Source: Epiperipatus broadwayi (Eukaryota > Onychophora > Udeonychophora > Euonychophora > Peripatidae). Taken from it: DNA of 64,000 nucleotides. Shown here piece by piece: positions 12,194 to 24,590 of this stretch. The notes under the pieces were generated by a model. It saw only the letters and a list, made by a program, of their open reading frames with translations. It did not search any database and was not told the DNA's origin. Position 1 is the first letter of the stretch; each line of letters starts with the position of its first letter. The translations under genes and the position numbers were made by a program. The stretch is taken from NCBI GenBank assembly GCA_028023455.1, contig JAQFVV010000205.1, positions 1 through 64,000 of the forward strand, written 5' to 3'.

Positions 12194-12670
12194 CAGGGGT
12201 GGGAAAATAGCGGCCCAATGGTCACATGTGGCCTGCTAAGAGTTTTTATACGGCCCGCCAAGATAATAAAAAAAATCCGCCTTGAACTGAGATTTCCTGC
12301 CCGTGCATGACCGAAGATTCATCTCATATTTTCCACTAGGATGGCCATGTTAATACACATGTGCAGTGCTTTCCCAGTTGATTTGATTAATTTCAATTTT
12401 GTCTTTGCATTAGTAAATATATACATTTCCAACTTTAATTAAACCATGAACCCTCCAAAAAAATGTAAAATCGGTGATGAATGTTGTGAGTTTAATGAAG
12501 AATGGACAAACAAATATTTATTTGGTAATACAGGGAATAAAGCAGTGTGTTTATTGTGTCATGAAAAAAAGGTGCAGTTCTACACTAACCTTTGCTTCCA
12601 CAAAGTGGCCCCTGATGCAGTCCTCCGCCAACCTCTGTGGCCCCCAAGCCAAAACAATTGCCCATCCCTG
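12194..12670 (+). mobile_element. Short hAT-superfamily derivative
   Basis: The left end CAGGGGTGGGAAAAT and right end ATTGCCCATCCCTG form terminal inverted repeats of the CAGGGGTGGG type. The sub-terminal CGGCCC and GTGGCC motifs are typical of animal hAT elements. The flanking 8-mers are GATTAAGG and GATTAAGA, a 7/8 match consistent with the 8-bp hAT target duplication. The 477-bp body retains the start of a transposase gene (12446 on) and runs directly into the right end, so it is an internal-deletion product that cannot encode transposase. Confidence 0.85.
12446..12600 (+). pseudogene. N-terminal fragment of hAT transposase
   Basis: The ORF opens MNPPKKCKIGDECCEFNEEW and continues with KYLFGNTGNKAVCLLCHEKK. 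The FNEEW...K.VCLLC pattern is the N-terminal zinc-finger region of hAT transposases of the ZBED/GTF2IRD2-related group. Only about the first 50 codons are transposase-like. The open frame then passes into the right terminal repeat and ends at 12676. The dimerisation and catalytic regions are missing, so it is inactive. Confidence 0.75.
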
Positions 12671-12679
12671 GATTAAGAT

Positions 12680-14201
12680 ATTTCAACATTTTCTGGTCTG
12701 CTTCATCCTCATCAAAACTAGGTCCAAAGCTGATGACTATAGCGCTTGAACATTTAAAAAGGTGTGAAAAGTATTACATGTGGCTCTTATTACCAAATGA
12801 TGTTATCATCTCTGTCCTATATCTTGCAAATTAGGAAGCTGTAACAATTCATGCTAGTTTTTTTGACTTAATTCAGTTTTAAACCTCTTTATATTCATTT
12901 CAAAGCACAAGCCTAAAGTTGACATTTCAAGTCCCTAAATATAGAAGTTAGTAAAACATTACTAAAATATAGATGTGTATTTACTGCATGTTTGACTATA
13001 AGGTTACCCGCATCAGGACATAGTATATATTTATTAATTTTTTTTTTACTAATTAACTCAATGTAAACACATTTTTCATGTTTCATAAGAAAAGATTACA
13101 TTGAACAAAATTATATGCTTAGCATGCTTTCAACTATTATATAGTCATAATCATAGTGATGTTAGTTGAGTGAAACATATTGCAGTAAGATGTCATTCAA
13201 ATACTGTAAGTGAATATGTAAATGAGTTAATTTACATAATCCACTTCTTTGACAATGCATGCATGAGTATAGTGTGTTCCGCGAGAAATGATGAAAAATG
13301 TGAAGTTAACGAAGTACAGCATATACCCAATAATTACGCATGCTACTAATATGAAAGAGACCTATTTCCCATTATTGAAGAACTGGATTATGCAAATTAG
13401 CTCATTTGCATTTTTGTTTAGAGTATGTACTCTACTATAATATTTCTTACTCAGTACAAACTAATATTGCTATGATTATAACTATATAATATTTAAAAGC
13501 AAGCTAAGCATATAATTTTTATTAAATATAATATTTTCTGATGAAATACAGAAAACATGTTTATAGTGAGTTACAATTTGAAAAAAGAAAAGAAACAAAT
13601 ATTTATCGAATTGAAAGAATTATTATTAAAACAAACAATTTCAAATAAAAGTCACTACTTTATTATCAAAAAGAACATTTCCAATCACATTACAAATACA
13701 GTCATTAAGAATTATGAAAATGTGAACGCAATTAACAGTAAAAGAAAAACAAAATGCAAATGAAATTATTTAATATTTTTAAAAAATATTGCTATCATAC
13801 ACAGTGCAGTAATAGCTGCGGCTATCTTATTAACGGAAACACAAAAAGTTATAATGAACGATAAACACCGATAAAGTCAAAGTGAACAAATCATGTTCTT
13901 TCTTCACATTGTGGAAAAAAACAAAATGAAAAAAATATGTTTATATGTTTGAATTTGATAATCGTACAATGGTTAGATCACCTCATAAAAACAAACAATA
14001 TTTATCTCATTTCTTTTACATCATCATCACTTTCTTAAAAGTGGTCAAAAACTGTAATACACACCTTTTTCTTTCAAAAATGTCACCTTAGTTCCATTGC
14101 TGAATCATTAATACCCCCTCCCCCTATTTTAAACATTTTTATAAATATAGTAAATAAAAACGCCCACTCTCATATATATTGTTATAATTATAAACACACA
14201 T
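12680..14201. other. Spacer without recognised genes
   Basis: AT-rich. The 68-codon Lys-rich ORF at 13557-13763 looks like base-composition noise. No repeat family is recognised. Confidence 0.5.
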
Positions 14202-14338
14202 ACATTATATGTTTTGAGATCAACTCATTACAACTTGCCCTCTAGTGACAGCACTTGACAATACTTTAAAGTTCAAAGAGACCTCTTTAACTTCTTCTTC
14301 CTTCATATTGCAATGATTTGATCTCAAAACATTATATA
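14202..14338. repeat. Small foldback element
   Basis: The arm 14202-14234 (ACATTATATGTTTTGAGATC...) is the inverse of 14306-14338 (...GATCTCAAAACATTATAT). The loop holds CCCTCTAGTGAC (14238-14249), one of a set of CTAGTG motifs scattered over the window. No coding potential. Confidence 0.65.
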
Positions 14339-15370
14339 TAAATATTTAGGATTGTACATTATTATTTATTGTATATAAATATTAATGTTGTAATGATACA
14401 GAAGGATATTAACCTTTCCAAGATGTGCAGTTTAATAATATATAAATTAACGAACAGCACATATCTGAAAAGATAATTCCCGCCTATATCACTACATATA
14501 TTTAGGGCTTATTTATAGAATTATAAATATTAATGTTGCAAAATTTTATGAATAAAAAAATAAATAAAAACAAAGACAAAATATTTCTACAAATTTTTTT
14601 AGACATATTAAAATGAATCAACAGGATTAATTTCTTTAAGGTTCAGTACTATGGTTTATGGGTTGCAACTCCAAAACATCACATGCAATGCTTAAACTTC
14701 TTCTAAATTCCTGAACCATTTAGTTATTTTTAATATGTAGGGTATATGAGCACAGACTTTCACATGACCCATCACTCTCCACACTATCTCATAACACTGA
14801 TACACCCGAACACATATGTTGAAAAGATAAATAATCACCAATATATGTATTTCACGCTAAACCAGCAATCATCAGTTGGTCCAGATAACCATCTCCACAC
14901 ATATATGCTATAAGTGCTCAGATATATATTAAGATAACCAAACCTCATACTTTAATGGACAGGCTTCAATATACTCCACACTCCAACTCTTTAACCATCC
15001 ATCCAATTGAAAATCTGTTGATGGAATGCTCAAAGGCCACCCTGAGGCAGAAATTCTTGTCACACCCTTGTCGACCTTAGGTCAATATGACCCCTCATGT
15101 ACAGGACATAGTCCATTTAATACATATACAAGGGTTATTTTTAATAAGATTAATTTGAAAAAGTGTTTTATATTTTTTTTGTATTTATAAAAGAAATATC
15201 AATAAAACTAAATGAAGTTTTTGAACACTTGTAGTCTTAAAAAACGTATAAAAAGAAAATGTTATAAAATATTTTTCCATTAAAATCAAAATGTAATTCT
15301 TAAACACAATATGTGTATATAAACTTACTTTATATAATACAATATTTTTAATGAATGTTTAGCTGGAAGT
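14339..15370. other. Spacer without recognised genes
   Basis: AT-rich with no supported ORF. A modestly GC-richer patch at about 14740-15120 shows no domain and no second copy that I can see. Confidence 0.5.
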
Positions 15371-15665
15371 CTTGAATGTTTGGAGTTATCCATTTAAATT
15401 AATTTAATTAGAAAGCACTTAACTTGGAATAACTGCCCCAGGCCAAAAGTCAAAGTAAACTGACAGTTTGTCAATTTACTTTGACTCTTGGCCTAGGACA
15501 GTTGTTCTAGGTTAAGTACTTTATAATTAAGTTTGTTTAAATGAATAACTGCCTATTGGATGCATCAGTCTGTCAGTTTATTTTGACTTTTAGCCCAAGG
15601 CAGTTGTTCTAGGTTAAGTGCTTTTTAATTAAGTTGATTTAAATAGATAATTCCACACATTCAAG
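15371..15665. repeat. Foldback element with three related arms
   Basis: 15371-15463 (CTTGAATGTTTGGAGTTATC...) is the inverse of 15570-15665 (...GATAATTCCACACATTCAAG). A third inverted copy of the inner part, with TTACTTTGACTCTTGGCC, sits at about 15464-15545. The transcript could fold with the left arm against either right copy. No coding potential. Confidence 0.75.
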
Positions 15666-15769
15666 ATTTACATATTTTATGTATCTATCTATATATATAT
15701 CTTGTTAAAAATAATTCGGTTTTATTTTTTTAATGATGGAAATAAAAAAACATATATAAATAAGATGAT

Positions 15770-15965
15770 AATAGAGGGACAGTTCAAGCCTTAATCTGAA
15801 TTCCAAAAGATTGGAAAAGATCTAACAAAAGATCACATGTGAGATGGATAAAATAAAAAAGTGTGTTGGGATGATGTGGAAAAAATAAATTACAGATGAG
15901 AGAAACTATATTAAATTTGGAAAGATCTTCATTCTGCAGTAGATTGATAATAGTTAAAAAAGATA
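15770..15965 (+). pseudogene. Decayed 3' end of RTE-type LINE
   Basis: Plus-strand translation in broken frames gives KRSNKRSHVRWIK, then the frame-shifted equivalent of a KCAG..W segment, and ends near GATTGATAATAG. This matches the C-terminal region at 18989-19193 and 23086-23483, with several frameshifts and stops. It is followed by a short (AT)n run at 15963-15982. It is a 5'-truncated, dead copy. Confidence 0.55.
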
Positions 15966-16018
15966 TATATATATATATATATGCATGCAACATTTTAAAG
16001 TACAGTTTGTAAATTGCA

Positions 16019-16290
16019 ATATAATTTGCAAGTACAGTTTCATTAGTAATTCTTAATCAGATAGTAATCAGCTTTTGACATGCACTGTTTAAACATGTTA
16101 CTAACTCACCAATGTTATAATGAGTACACAGAATATCTCAAACCCATACACAAGACAGAGATGTTTAAAAGATAAAAATAGCTGTCTTATCTTTACACCT
16201 AAATGCAATTATATAGGCTAATCTAATGCATTTCAGAATGAAAGCATAAAGTTTAATCTTCATAACTTTTACATCCATTACATAATTAAT
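16019..16290. repeat. Dispersed repeat 'D', copy 1 with leader
   Basis: The first part (16019-16151) is duplicated directly at 16367-16502. The second part (about 16135-16290) has CTCAAACCCA, then a GACAGAGATG..AAAGATAA stretch and TATATAGGCTAATCTAA. That part recurs at 19540-19690 and inside the 39.7-40.4 kb palindrome. No coding potential. Confidence 0.6.
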
Positions 16291-16366
16291 TTATAGTTAT
16301 AAACCCAGTGAAATTATCAAATTTATGACTGGTAAATATTAGATGATGTTAGAATTAATTTAATAA

Positions 16367-16502
16367 TATAATTTACAAGCACAGTTTTCATTAGTAAATC
16401 TTAATCAGAAGGGAATCAATCTTTGGCATGCACTGTTCAATCATGTTATTAATTCACTGATGTTATAGTGAATATGCAGAATACTCTCAAACCCAAACAC
16501 AT
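16367..16502. repeat. Direct duplicate of 16019-16151
   Basis: ATTTACAAGCACAGTTTTCA.. through ATACTCTCAAACCCAAACACA aligns with 16019-16151 in the same orientation, with scattered substitutions. It stops where repeat 'D' would continue. Confidence 0.65.
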
Positions 16503-18984
16503 CTTAGAATATATTAAAACATTTTATAAATATGGTAAAAAGATAAATTTGTGTATAAGATAAACAAAACTATTTTCACACTTTTATGCATTGTTATATT
16601 ACAAGAATGAAGATATTGAATTCCTTCTTTTAATAATGCTAAAATGTTTTGTTTACATTTTTCTGCAGAAATACTATTGCAGTTTTATTTTTAAAATATG
16701 TTAAGATTTAAATTTTGAAACATTTCCCCACTACTATAATGAAACAAAAACATATGTATTCACTTTGCAAGACTTATTTTGTATTGATTAGCACACCCTC
16801 TACATTAATACAAACACTCTGGTTCAATGCAATACTTTGGTGATTGTGGTTACACATATTGCAAATTATATATCTTTTTACAATTATAGTGTTATTCTTC
16901 GACCTACAAATTAGACTTTTGTAAATACAAGTTTCTCCTATTTCTTCCTGCTATCTAATAGCTTTTCAGCCAATTTTCATTTTTTATATCTGTCTTGACC
17001 TCTTTTACTAAATACTTTTATAAAGACTAATAGTTTACCAATAGTTTTTACATCTCCACATTGTACAAATCACCTTAATTTTGATTCATAAACATAGTTA
17101 CTTTTTTACTACCTCATTTCATATTCTATTCTTTAGCATTACATTACATTCAATTGCAAAATTTTTATTCTAATCTACTTTCACTGTTTTATTTGTATTT
17201 AACATACCATATGTTCATCAACACCTTTGTTTTGGTGAATTCCATTACATCTATATACAAACACATACTTAGAAAAATAGCTAACTTTCTAATTGCAGAA
17301 CTTTATTTTCATTATTAATATGTATTTCAATCAACATCTTTGTTTAAGAAAACACTTAACAGTTTCTTTTCAGTTGAAAGAAATAATATTACTGTTTGTA
17401 TGAGGTGTTAATTTAACCACTAAAATTAGAACTCTCTTTTTTGAATTATGATTTATGAAATCTTTCTACAGATTTTAATCTACTTTACAAATACCATCTT
17501 GATGACAGTTAGAATGTCCAAATAATAATTGCTAAATTTTTATTTTATTTTTTTAAAAACGACAATTGTGAAGAAAGAAATTATAAACTTAAAAAGTTCA
17601 TATTTAACAAAACGGAATACTAATTTACAATTTTTTTTATTTATGAATGTATATTATATTTAAAAACAAGTCATTTTATTTAACATATAACTAACAATTT
17701 AATTAGACATTTGAAAATTCACATTATTTAAAAAAAAAAAAAACAATTTCTGTACATATATTTTTATTTTCATATCAAATAGTTATGTTTGATGTTAGAA
17801 TTTAGACTGCAGACGTCATCAACACTCAAAATTTAACATATTAACACATCTAATAATATAAATGAATAACTATTTAAATATAAATGTATCAGAACAATTT
17901 GTCTCAATACTACAGTACTTTCACGAATGCTAAATCGAACTGCAAAAGCTAGATTTCATGTTACACATAGAATTAAATACAGAATAAAGTAAAAAGATAT
18001 TTTAGTATAAATACTAATATGTAATTTATTTAATGGTTTATATTTATTTTGAATGTTTATTAAATGTTTTTAATGAAAATTAAATGAATAAAACCCTGAG
18101 AAAATATAAACACATTATTTAATTAGTTATTATTATTTTTTTTTAAAATTATTATCTAAACAATTATTCAACCTGCACAGTAGTAAGAATATGAAGTTAA
18201 CGAAAAGTGCTTTCAGGAGAGATTTGTAAACTACAATTTATTTACTTCTAAAATATTAAAAAAAAGTTTTATTTTCTTCATAGCAAACATTTTTCCAAAT
18301 TATATCGTATAAAACATAATTTCAAAATTGAGTGAAAAACGTTTTTTTTTTTCAATAATAGTTAATGTAATGTACACTTTGTGGTATAATGTCATTCGTT
18401 GCACCTTCCCTCTACAGATCACTCTGCCCTCTATCATCATCATTAGTAATAACTTTCTGTTGTTTTTTCCAGCCCTTAACAAAAAAAACACCATATTTCA
18501 AGTTGAAGACTCTTTACATATCTACATTTTTAAAAATTTATTATTAATCGATAATTTTTTTGATAATTTCTAATAATCTTTTCAGTCAAAATGTTTTTGC
18601 CATATTATAGAAAACCAACAATATGGCAGCATTTTATATTGATTTGGAACGTTATAATAAATTTTGAACATAAGATACTGTTTAAATTTTCATTAAAAAT
18701 TGTTGGCAAGCTACTATTGAGTTCAGCCAATCAAGTCCACACTTTTGCATTATAAAATCTGCTTGATAACAAACTCCCTTAACATATGAAAATAAGATAT
18801 TCCATATTAAAGGTTAATTATACTATTTTACATATTAATTTAATAATTTGTAAGGAAGGGTAGTGTATTTATTTTGTTGATCAAATATAACATGAAACAA
18901 CTCATATTTCTTATTTATATATTACAGTGACTGTGTATGATGTTTTGATTATATCAAATCGTAATTAACAATTTCCATATACAT
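16503..18984. other. Spacer without recognised genes
   Basis: About 2.5 kb of AT-rich DNA. The overlapping plus and minus ORFs at 18300-18573 have low-complexity composition and no domain. Nothing supported. Confidence 0.5.
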
Positions 18985-18988
18985 ATAT

Positions 18989-19252
18989 ATGTTCCTATTT
19001 ATGGAACATGATAATAGATGGACAGTTGAAATTTTAAACTGGATTCTAAGAGATTGTAAAAGACCTAATGTGAGATGGATGGGTGAAGTAAGGAAGTGTG
19101 CAGGGGAGATGTGGAGAAGAATGGCTAGAGATTGGAGAAGATGGATTGAAATTGAAGAGACAATCCTGCAGTGGATTGATAATAGTATTCATGGAACAAA
19201 CAAGTCCAAATATGTTACTAAGTCACAAGCAAGATTCCAAACAATCATTTAA
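18989..19252 (+). pseudogene. C-terminal fragment of RTE-type LINE ORF2
   Basis: The open frame contains HDNRWTVEILNWILRDCKRP, then NVRWMGEVRKCAGEMWRRMA and WIEIEETILQWIDNS. This is the conserved C-terminus downstream of the reverse transcriptase in RTE/BovB-like LINEs, with its DNRWT..., RGR/RP..RW...I, AG..W...A.DR..W and LQW motifs. The endonuclease and RT are absent, so this is a 5'-truncated copy. The homology ends near 19193. Its frame is intact, unlike the copies at 15.8 and 23.1 kb. Confidence 0.8.
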
Positions 19253-19499
19253 TGAACTTGTAAATAATGCCGATCTTTTGTTATTCAAAAATTCAATTTA
19301 AATCATTCTTTAGAATCTTGCTTGTGAGTTATCTTAGTAATGTATTTGGAATTGTTTGTTCTGTGAATTGATTTATATTCTTAATATTCCATATTTAATA
19401 AGCTGAAAAATTCATTAGTATTTTATCTACATTAATATTTGAAACTGTACACTAGCTTGGTTAATTAAAGAGAAAGGATTTTACCTTTTTAACATATAT

Positions 19500-19690
19500 A
19501 CCTTACTGATTTTATAATAACTCAACACTGACGCGCTGAGTACAGAGGCGGCTCTCAAACCCAAAGACAAGATAGAGACTTTATAAAGATAAGAGTGGCC
19601 ACCTTTTCTTTACCCTATATTATGATTCATATAGGCTAATCTAAAGAATCTTGGTTTGCAAGAGTGAAGATGGTACTCTATTCACTTTTA
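19500..19690. repeat. Dispersed repeat 'D', copy 2
   Basis: It contains CTCAAACCCAAAGACAAGAT, then AGAGACTTTATAAAGATAAG and ATATAGGCTAATCTAAAG. It aligns with 16135-16290 and with both arms of the palindrome at 39.7-40.4 kb. Confidence 0.65.
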
Positions 19691-21299
19691 CATCCATTAT
19701 TTTCTTATATACATTAGCATCTGAATAAATCGAAATTATGTAACGTTCAGATTAACATAAAAACAAAAATCACCATTAATAATAATTTAATCACCAAAAG
19801 AATGTTATTATATATATAATACATCAATGACAAATAAATATATGCAGAAAAAAAAATCCATTTAAAATAATCTTATTGTTGCAAGCGTATATTAAATAAA
19901 TAAATAAAAACAACTATATATTGCCATAAAATTATGTATTAAATAAAAATAAGCAAAAGGTAATAGGCATTTTAAGCAAAAGCATTACATAACAAATCAA
20001 ACACAGATTTGAGTCCAAATTCAAATTCATAAGAAATGAAATTCCAAAAATAAAACTACTCATAATAACAAACCTACCAAATAAGGCATGAAATTGCATT
20101 ATGTTTCAACATAAAAAAAAGTCATCAATGAAATTGGAACTTAACATTATAAAACTGGAGTAAATGCTTATCTCATATAGGACAGACCCACATCATATGT
20201 TGTATTGTCATTGAAGTATTTTTTTGTTAAATAATTGATATTGTTTTGATAATTGATTTATTATTCATATTGCAAAATATATTATTTTTTTCATTTTATT
20301 TAATACATAGTTATACCACTAAATTCAAGAACAAATGTGGACATTTTATTTTTGAATAATTAGTTATTTTTCCACCCATTGCTAAGTACTATGTAACTTC
20401 AATAAAGTAGATAGACATTATATTAGCATAAATATCTTTTATAAAGTTTTTTTAATTTTAATAATGAAATGTATTCCATTATCGATATCTTTATAATATA
20501 ACAAATGCTATGATTATTTAATAATTTTTAATTTTTTAAAAATAAAACTAGCTTTTTATTATATTATTGTAACTTTTGTCAAAAACTATAAAAGTGTTTT
20601 CACACTGATTTACAGAGTCCTCTAGTGGTCACATTGTATATTTCTTTTATTGGTGGCCATTTACAACAAGCAAATTTAAATTAAATGATTACAAAATATA
20701 TCAATAATGATTACATAAAATAATATATCTTGTTTTGCTTTTTATTTATTGATATTATTTAGATATTTACAATTTTAAACTTTTCTCGATATGGTTTTTG
20801 TTTGTTTTAAATATTGACATTATATGTAAGATAACTCGAGAAATGCCTATTTGAGGATTCTGTCTTACATATGAATATAATTTATTATTTCAAGAAGTTT
20901 TTTTTTTTAATATATATTTAAATTGGAGTGTTTTTCGTTTTTATAAACTTCAACTGAAATTTTTATTGCAATACTTAATTAATATTTTTGCAATTCAGAT
21001 CATGAAGTTGGCAAAAGAAAAAATAACCCTCTAGTGGTTGTATTAAAATAAATCACACACGCACACACACAATTCATTGTGCAATGTTCTGAATGTAAAA
21101 GACTACTGATCTTCAATCAGTTATTAAATATGCTAAAAATTTTAATTTAGAACTATTATATATATATAATATTAATATCATTTATGTTCTTTATTACTTT
21201 TTATGTTTTTTACAACTCACTATTGATAGTTTCAATTGTCCCATCAATTTTCTTCAGAACTTCTACTTATATTTTCAAATGTTAACTGCTATCAATTTA
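19691..21299. other. Spacer without recognised genes
   Basis: AT-rich. Two CTAGTGG motifs (20619-20632, 21028-21038) and a short CA-type run near 21057-21071 are the only notable points. Confidence 0.5.
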
Positions 21300-22230
21300 A
21301 AACTCTGGCAAGTGTATGCAACCCTGCACCCAACTATACAATCCATAGTCAACACATTGTACAGCAATAACCAAAGCTTATAACAAACTTTAAAAGATGG
21401 AGTCTTGAAGCCAAATATCTAAACTTCATCATTAAGTATAACATCAATGAACTACCCACACACCACTTTCTCTATTACAAGCGAGGATACACCGGCATAG
21501 AACTGATTTGTGGTCTGTGCCTGTGTGGAGAAGAGACAACTGAACACTTCACCAACCATTGTACAAAGCTAAAATCGATTCGTCTCATCATATTCTCCAA
21601 TACTAGAATAGATTTTAAGCTTGTCATGCCATTAAAAGACAGTATCAACACAAAAACCTTCCCAATCATAAGACTCTCGATCTTCCTGATCTATGCTATA
21701 TGAATCACCCATTGCAAGATTGTAATGGAACGGCCTCAACCAAATGAAGCCCAATTCTTCATTAGAACTCTCAGTAAGATTAAAAAGAGGGATGAGCACC
21801 TGACATCATCAAAAATATTTGAGGACACATGGATTCTATTTTCCCTACCCACATGGCAACATAATGGAAAACCATTTAACAGTTGAAACTAACTAAAGAA
21901 AGTGTTGGGGAATATTCCTGAATCTGATAGACTTTGTAACAACCTAAAAATCAATGAATAGTTAAATGCAATAAGGAAGAAAAGAACATTACATAATGAA
22001 CAACATAGACTATTTATTACAGAATAGTCAATATCTCAAGAGATATCAACTCCTCAAGACTGACAATTGGTATATACTTAGTACTATGTAACCAATGTAT
22101 TCATTAGAAGTAATAAAAGATATTGTGAAAGGGAAAAGTTTGAATTGATTACAGTTAGAAGTTCTGAAGAAGATTGCTGGGGCAATCGAAACCGTTAATA
22201 GTGGGTTGTAAAAAGCATTGTAAAAAATAA
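21300..22230 (+). mobile_element. 3' end of a LINE (zinc-knuckle C-terminus plus 3' UTR)
   Basis: From 21398 the plus strand reads WSLEAKYLNFIIKYNINELP followed by ICGLCLCGEETTEHFTNHC (from about 21503). This is the Cys/His knuckle near the C-terminus of many LINE ORF2 proteins (zf-RVT-like). The frame stops at 21701-21703, then reads on protein-like to about 21888. The sequence after that looks like a 3' UTR and holds a strong stem-loop motif at 22164-22193. RT and endonuclease are missing. I cannot assign the clade. Confidence 0.6.
22164..22193 (+). other. CTGANGA...GAAAC stem-loop motif
   Basis: The motif is CTGAAGA A, then GATTGC-TGGG-GCAATC (a perfect 6-bp stem), then GAAACC. The two conserved blocks resemble the hammerhead ribozyme core (CUGANGA and GAAA) flanking stem II. 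There is one extra unpaired A compared with the classical core. Stems I and III are not obvious. Confidence 0.4.
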
Positions 22231-22431
22231 TAAAGAACATAAATGATATTAATACTATAGGGATTTGGCACCCCAACAAGAAAGATAAAATTATAACTAT
22301 TATATATCATGAACAATAACAATTATGTATGTAAAAGGGTTATTTTTCACGATTTATAAATCTTTGGATTTTACCTATTTATAGAATAGAAAAAAGATCT
22401 GAGGAATTTGTTAGTGTATGATAACTTAAAA

Positions 22432-22520
22432 AAATGGCTTTACTGTTCAGGAGTTAATAAAAAGTTTGAGTGCTGTAGCACCAAATCCGGAATCAATCCA
22501 ATAATCTTACATTCCAGAGT
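22432..22520 (+). repeat. Single copy of the minisatellite unit (family M)
   Basis: TTTACTGTTCAGGAGTTAAT followed by AAAAAGTTTGAGTGCTG resembles the reverse complement of the 41-42 kb minisatellite unit (ATTCAGGAGTTCATAAGAAG). Similar single copies lie at 63665-63740 and 63790-63895. Confidence 0.5.
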
Positions 22521-23085
22521 TGACACTCAACTGTTGCACTAATCTATGCAGGACAATTAATCTTTAAATATGACTAATGAAAAGAGAGAAAATATGTATT
22601 TTTTAAATCTATAACTCTATAGTAATATTTTCCACAAATCACTGCATTTTACTTCTGATTCTTAAAAATGAATTCCTGAATCTAATTATAAAGAATAAAA
22701 AGATATTCAAATGGTTAGTTGCTTAAGAGATCACGTGACATTAATTTCTGAAAGTGACAATGTGACCTTCAATCTGAGAATCTTTAGTGCCTGAGTTTTG
22801 CCAATACGATAAATCGCATACCTAATCATTAAAAATATGTATACTTAATAGTCGTGTCCATTATACTTGCAGAAAACTATTATACATATATTCAATGAGC
22901 TGTATTACTCATTTAAATGAGCTATTCAATGCAATTTCAACCCCCTAAAGTATTTACATAATTCTCTTCTGATACTTGGTATTGACATTAATAAGAATAT
23001 GTATATCTGAATTTTTCTCAACATCTAAATATACAAATGTGTGTGTGTATATATATATATAATGCATATAATAATCATTTTTAAT
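22521..23085. other. Short spacer
   Basis: Nothing recognised except a TG/TA run at 23039-23062 just before the next LINE fragment. Confidence 0.5.
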
Positions 23086-23483
23086 AAATCTGTTTTACCA
23101 ATTTTTACTTATAGATCTGAGACTTGGATGATTATCAGAAGCACAATAGAAACTTCAGACCACTCAAAGAATTGTGGAAAGAGAAGTAATAAAAAGAGAT
23201 CAAAAATAAAGTATATGGGTGAGAGGTTTATTGCTATCACTGAAAGAATTAAGAGACTGAAATGGAATTGGGCTAAGTATATTGGTAAAATAGATGATAA
23301 TAGACGGACAATTGAAATCTTAAACGAGATTACAAGAGAATGTAAAAGACCTAGAAAGAGGCCGCATGTGAGATGGATGAAATGAGAAAGTGTGCTGGAA
23401 TGATTTGGAGAAGAGAGGCTGAAGATCTGAGAAAATGGATTGAACTTGGAAAGACCTTCATCCTACAAGGTGATAATAATTGA
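23086..23483 (+). pseudogene. C-terminal fragment of RTE-type LINE ORF2
   Basis: The reading starts SVLPIFTYRSETWMIIRSTI, the conserved 'LP.L.YGSETW' segment after the RT domain. It continues through WNWAKYIGKIDDNRRTIEIL and KRPRKRPHVRWM. A one-base shift near 23380 moves the frame to DEMRKCAGMIWRREAEDLRK, ending at a stop at 23481-23483. It is the same family as 18989-19252 and longer at its 5' end. It is truncated and frameshifted, so dead. Confidence 0.8.
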
Positions 23484-24361
23484 AAATGATGATGATATAT
23501 ATTTAATGTGCAGATAAGATTAGAAATGAACATAATTAAAAACTTGGCTTTGTATTCATGCGTATATATACAAACATACTCAGATGATAGTTAAATATTT
23601 TAACAACTATCATATCTGAACGGATTTTATATGCCAATAACTACTTTATTTAAAATATTAAGCATTTTCAATAACAATAAATAAATAGGTTATTAGAAGT
23701 TCCAGCATTTGAACTGACAGAGTGGAACTATAACTTATGGACTTTGAGCTCAATGAGTAATATTTTCAATTATTATTTATTTAATAACATTAACAAAAAA
23801 TACTATGAATAGTATAACTGTTTTAAACAAATAATATCAATATCAGCAATAAGTTATTACTAATCTTTCCTGCAAACAATTTATTACGATCAATATATAG
23901 TTATCGCATTTGAGCGTATATTTGGATAAATTTCTATTACCGCATCTTTTGTTATAACTATTTTATTTCCACATCAAAAATAATAATTAGAAAAAATTAA
24001 TTCAATTTCTTATAATAGATTTTATAGAAATTAAACGTATTCAATTTTTTTACATTAAATAAATATTGAAAAAATAAATAAATAAAACTTTTTTTTTTTT
24101 AAGATAATCGATTTTACTTTTAATAAAACATTTTTCATATTAAATTGTCGCTCAGATAAAAAAATATTTTGTGTCATCTGTTTAATTTAAATAAAAACAC
24201 TTCCATTTATAAATAAAAAGTACCTCCTTTCCTTGATTTACGTTAAAAACAAACGATATATTAATAATTATACTAGTTGAATAATGAAAATACATTCATA
24301 CATAATTTATCTTTCAATAATTAAAGTTTACATAATCTGTTTTACACTACATATATATGTT
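23484..24361. other. Spacer without recognised genes
   Basis: AT-rich. A weak family M-like stretch at about 23696-23755 (AGCATTTGAACTGACAGAGT) is possible. Nothing else. Confidence 0.45.
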
Positions 24362-24590
24362 AATACAATTTCTACACGCTATTTCAACATTTTTTAGCAA
24401 AAAAATTTTGTATTATGTATATATACACAATCTGCCGTTTCGAATATCCTGCAGTCTTCCTCAGAGTCAAAATAGGAATAGCTCTGAGAAAGATTGTAGG
24501 ATGGTTGAAACATCAGATTGTATGTGTATATACACAATAAATTTTTTTTGGGGGTAAAATGTGTTTGAAGTAAGATATAGAAATTGTATT
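24362..24590. repeat. Foldback element with motif in both arms
   Basis: The left arm begins AATACAATTTCTACACGC and the right arm ends ATATAGAAATTGTATT. Both arms contain a CTGAG(G/A)AAGA...(C/T)(G/T)GAAAC motif, in opposite orientation. They also share CAGATTGT and a GTATATAC-type flank. The loop is about 15 bases. The element is a near-palindrome of about 230 bp with no coding potential. Confidence 0.75.

Noticed and set aside
13557-13763. 68-codon Lys/Asn-rich ORF
   Set aside because: Composition follows the A-rich DNA; no start context, domain or conservation visible.
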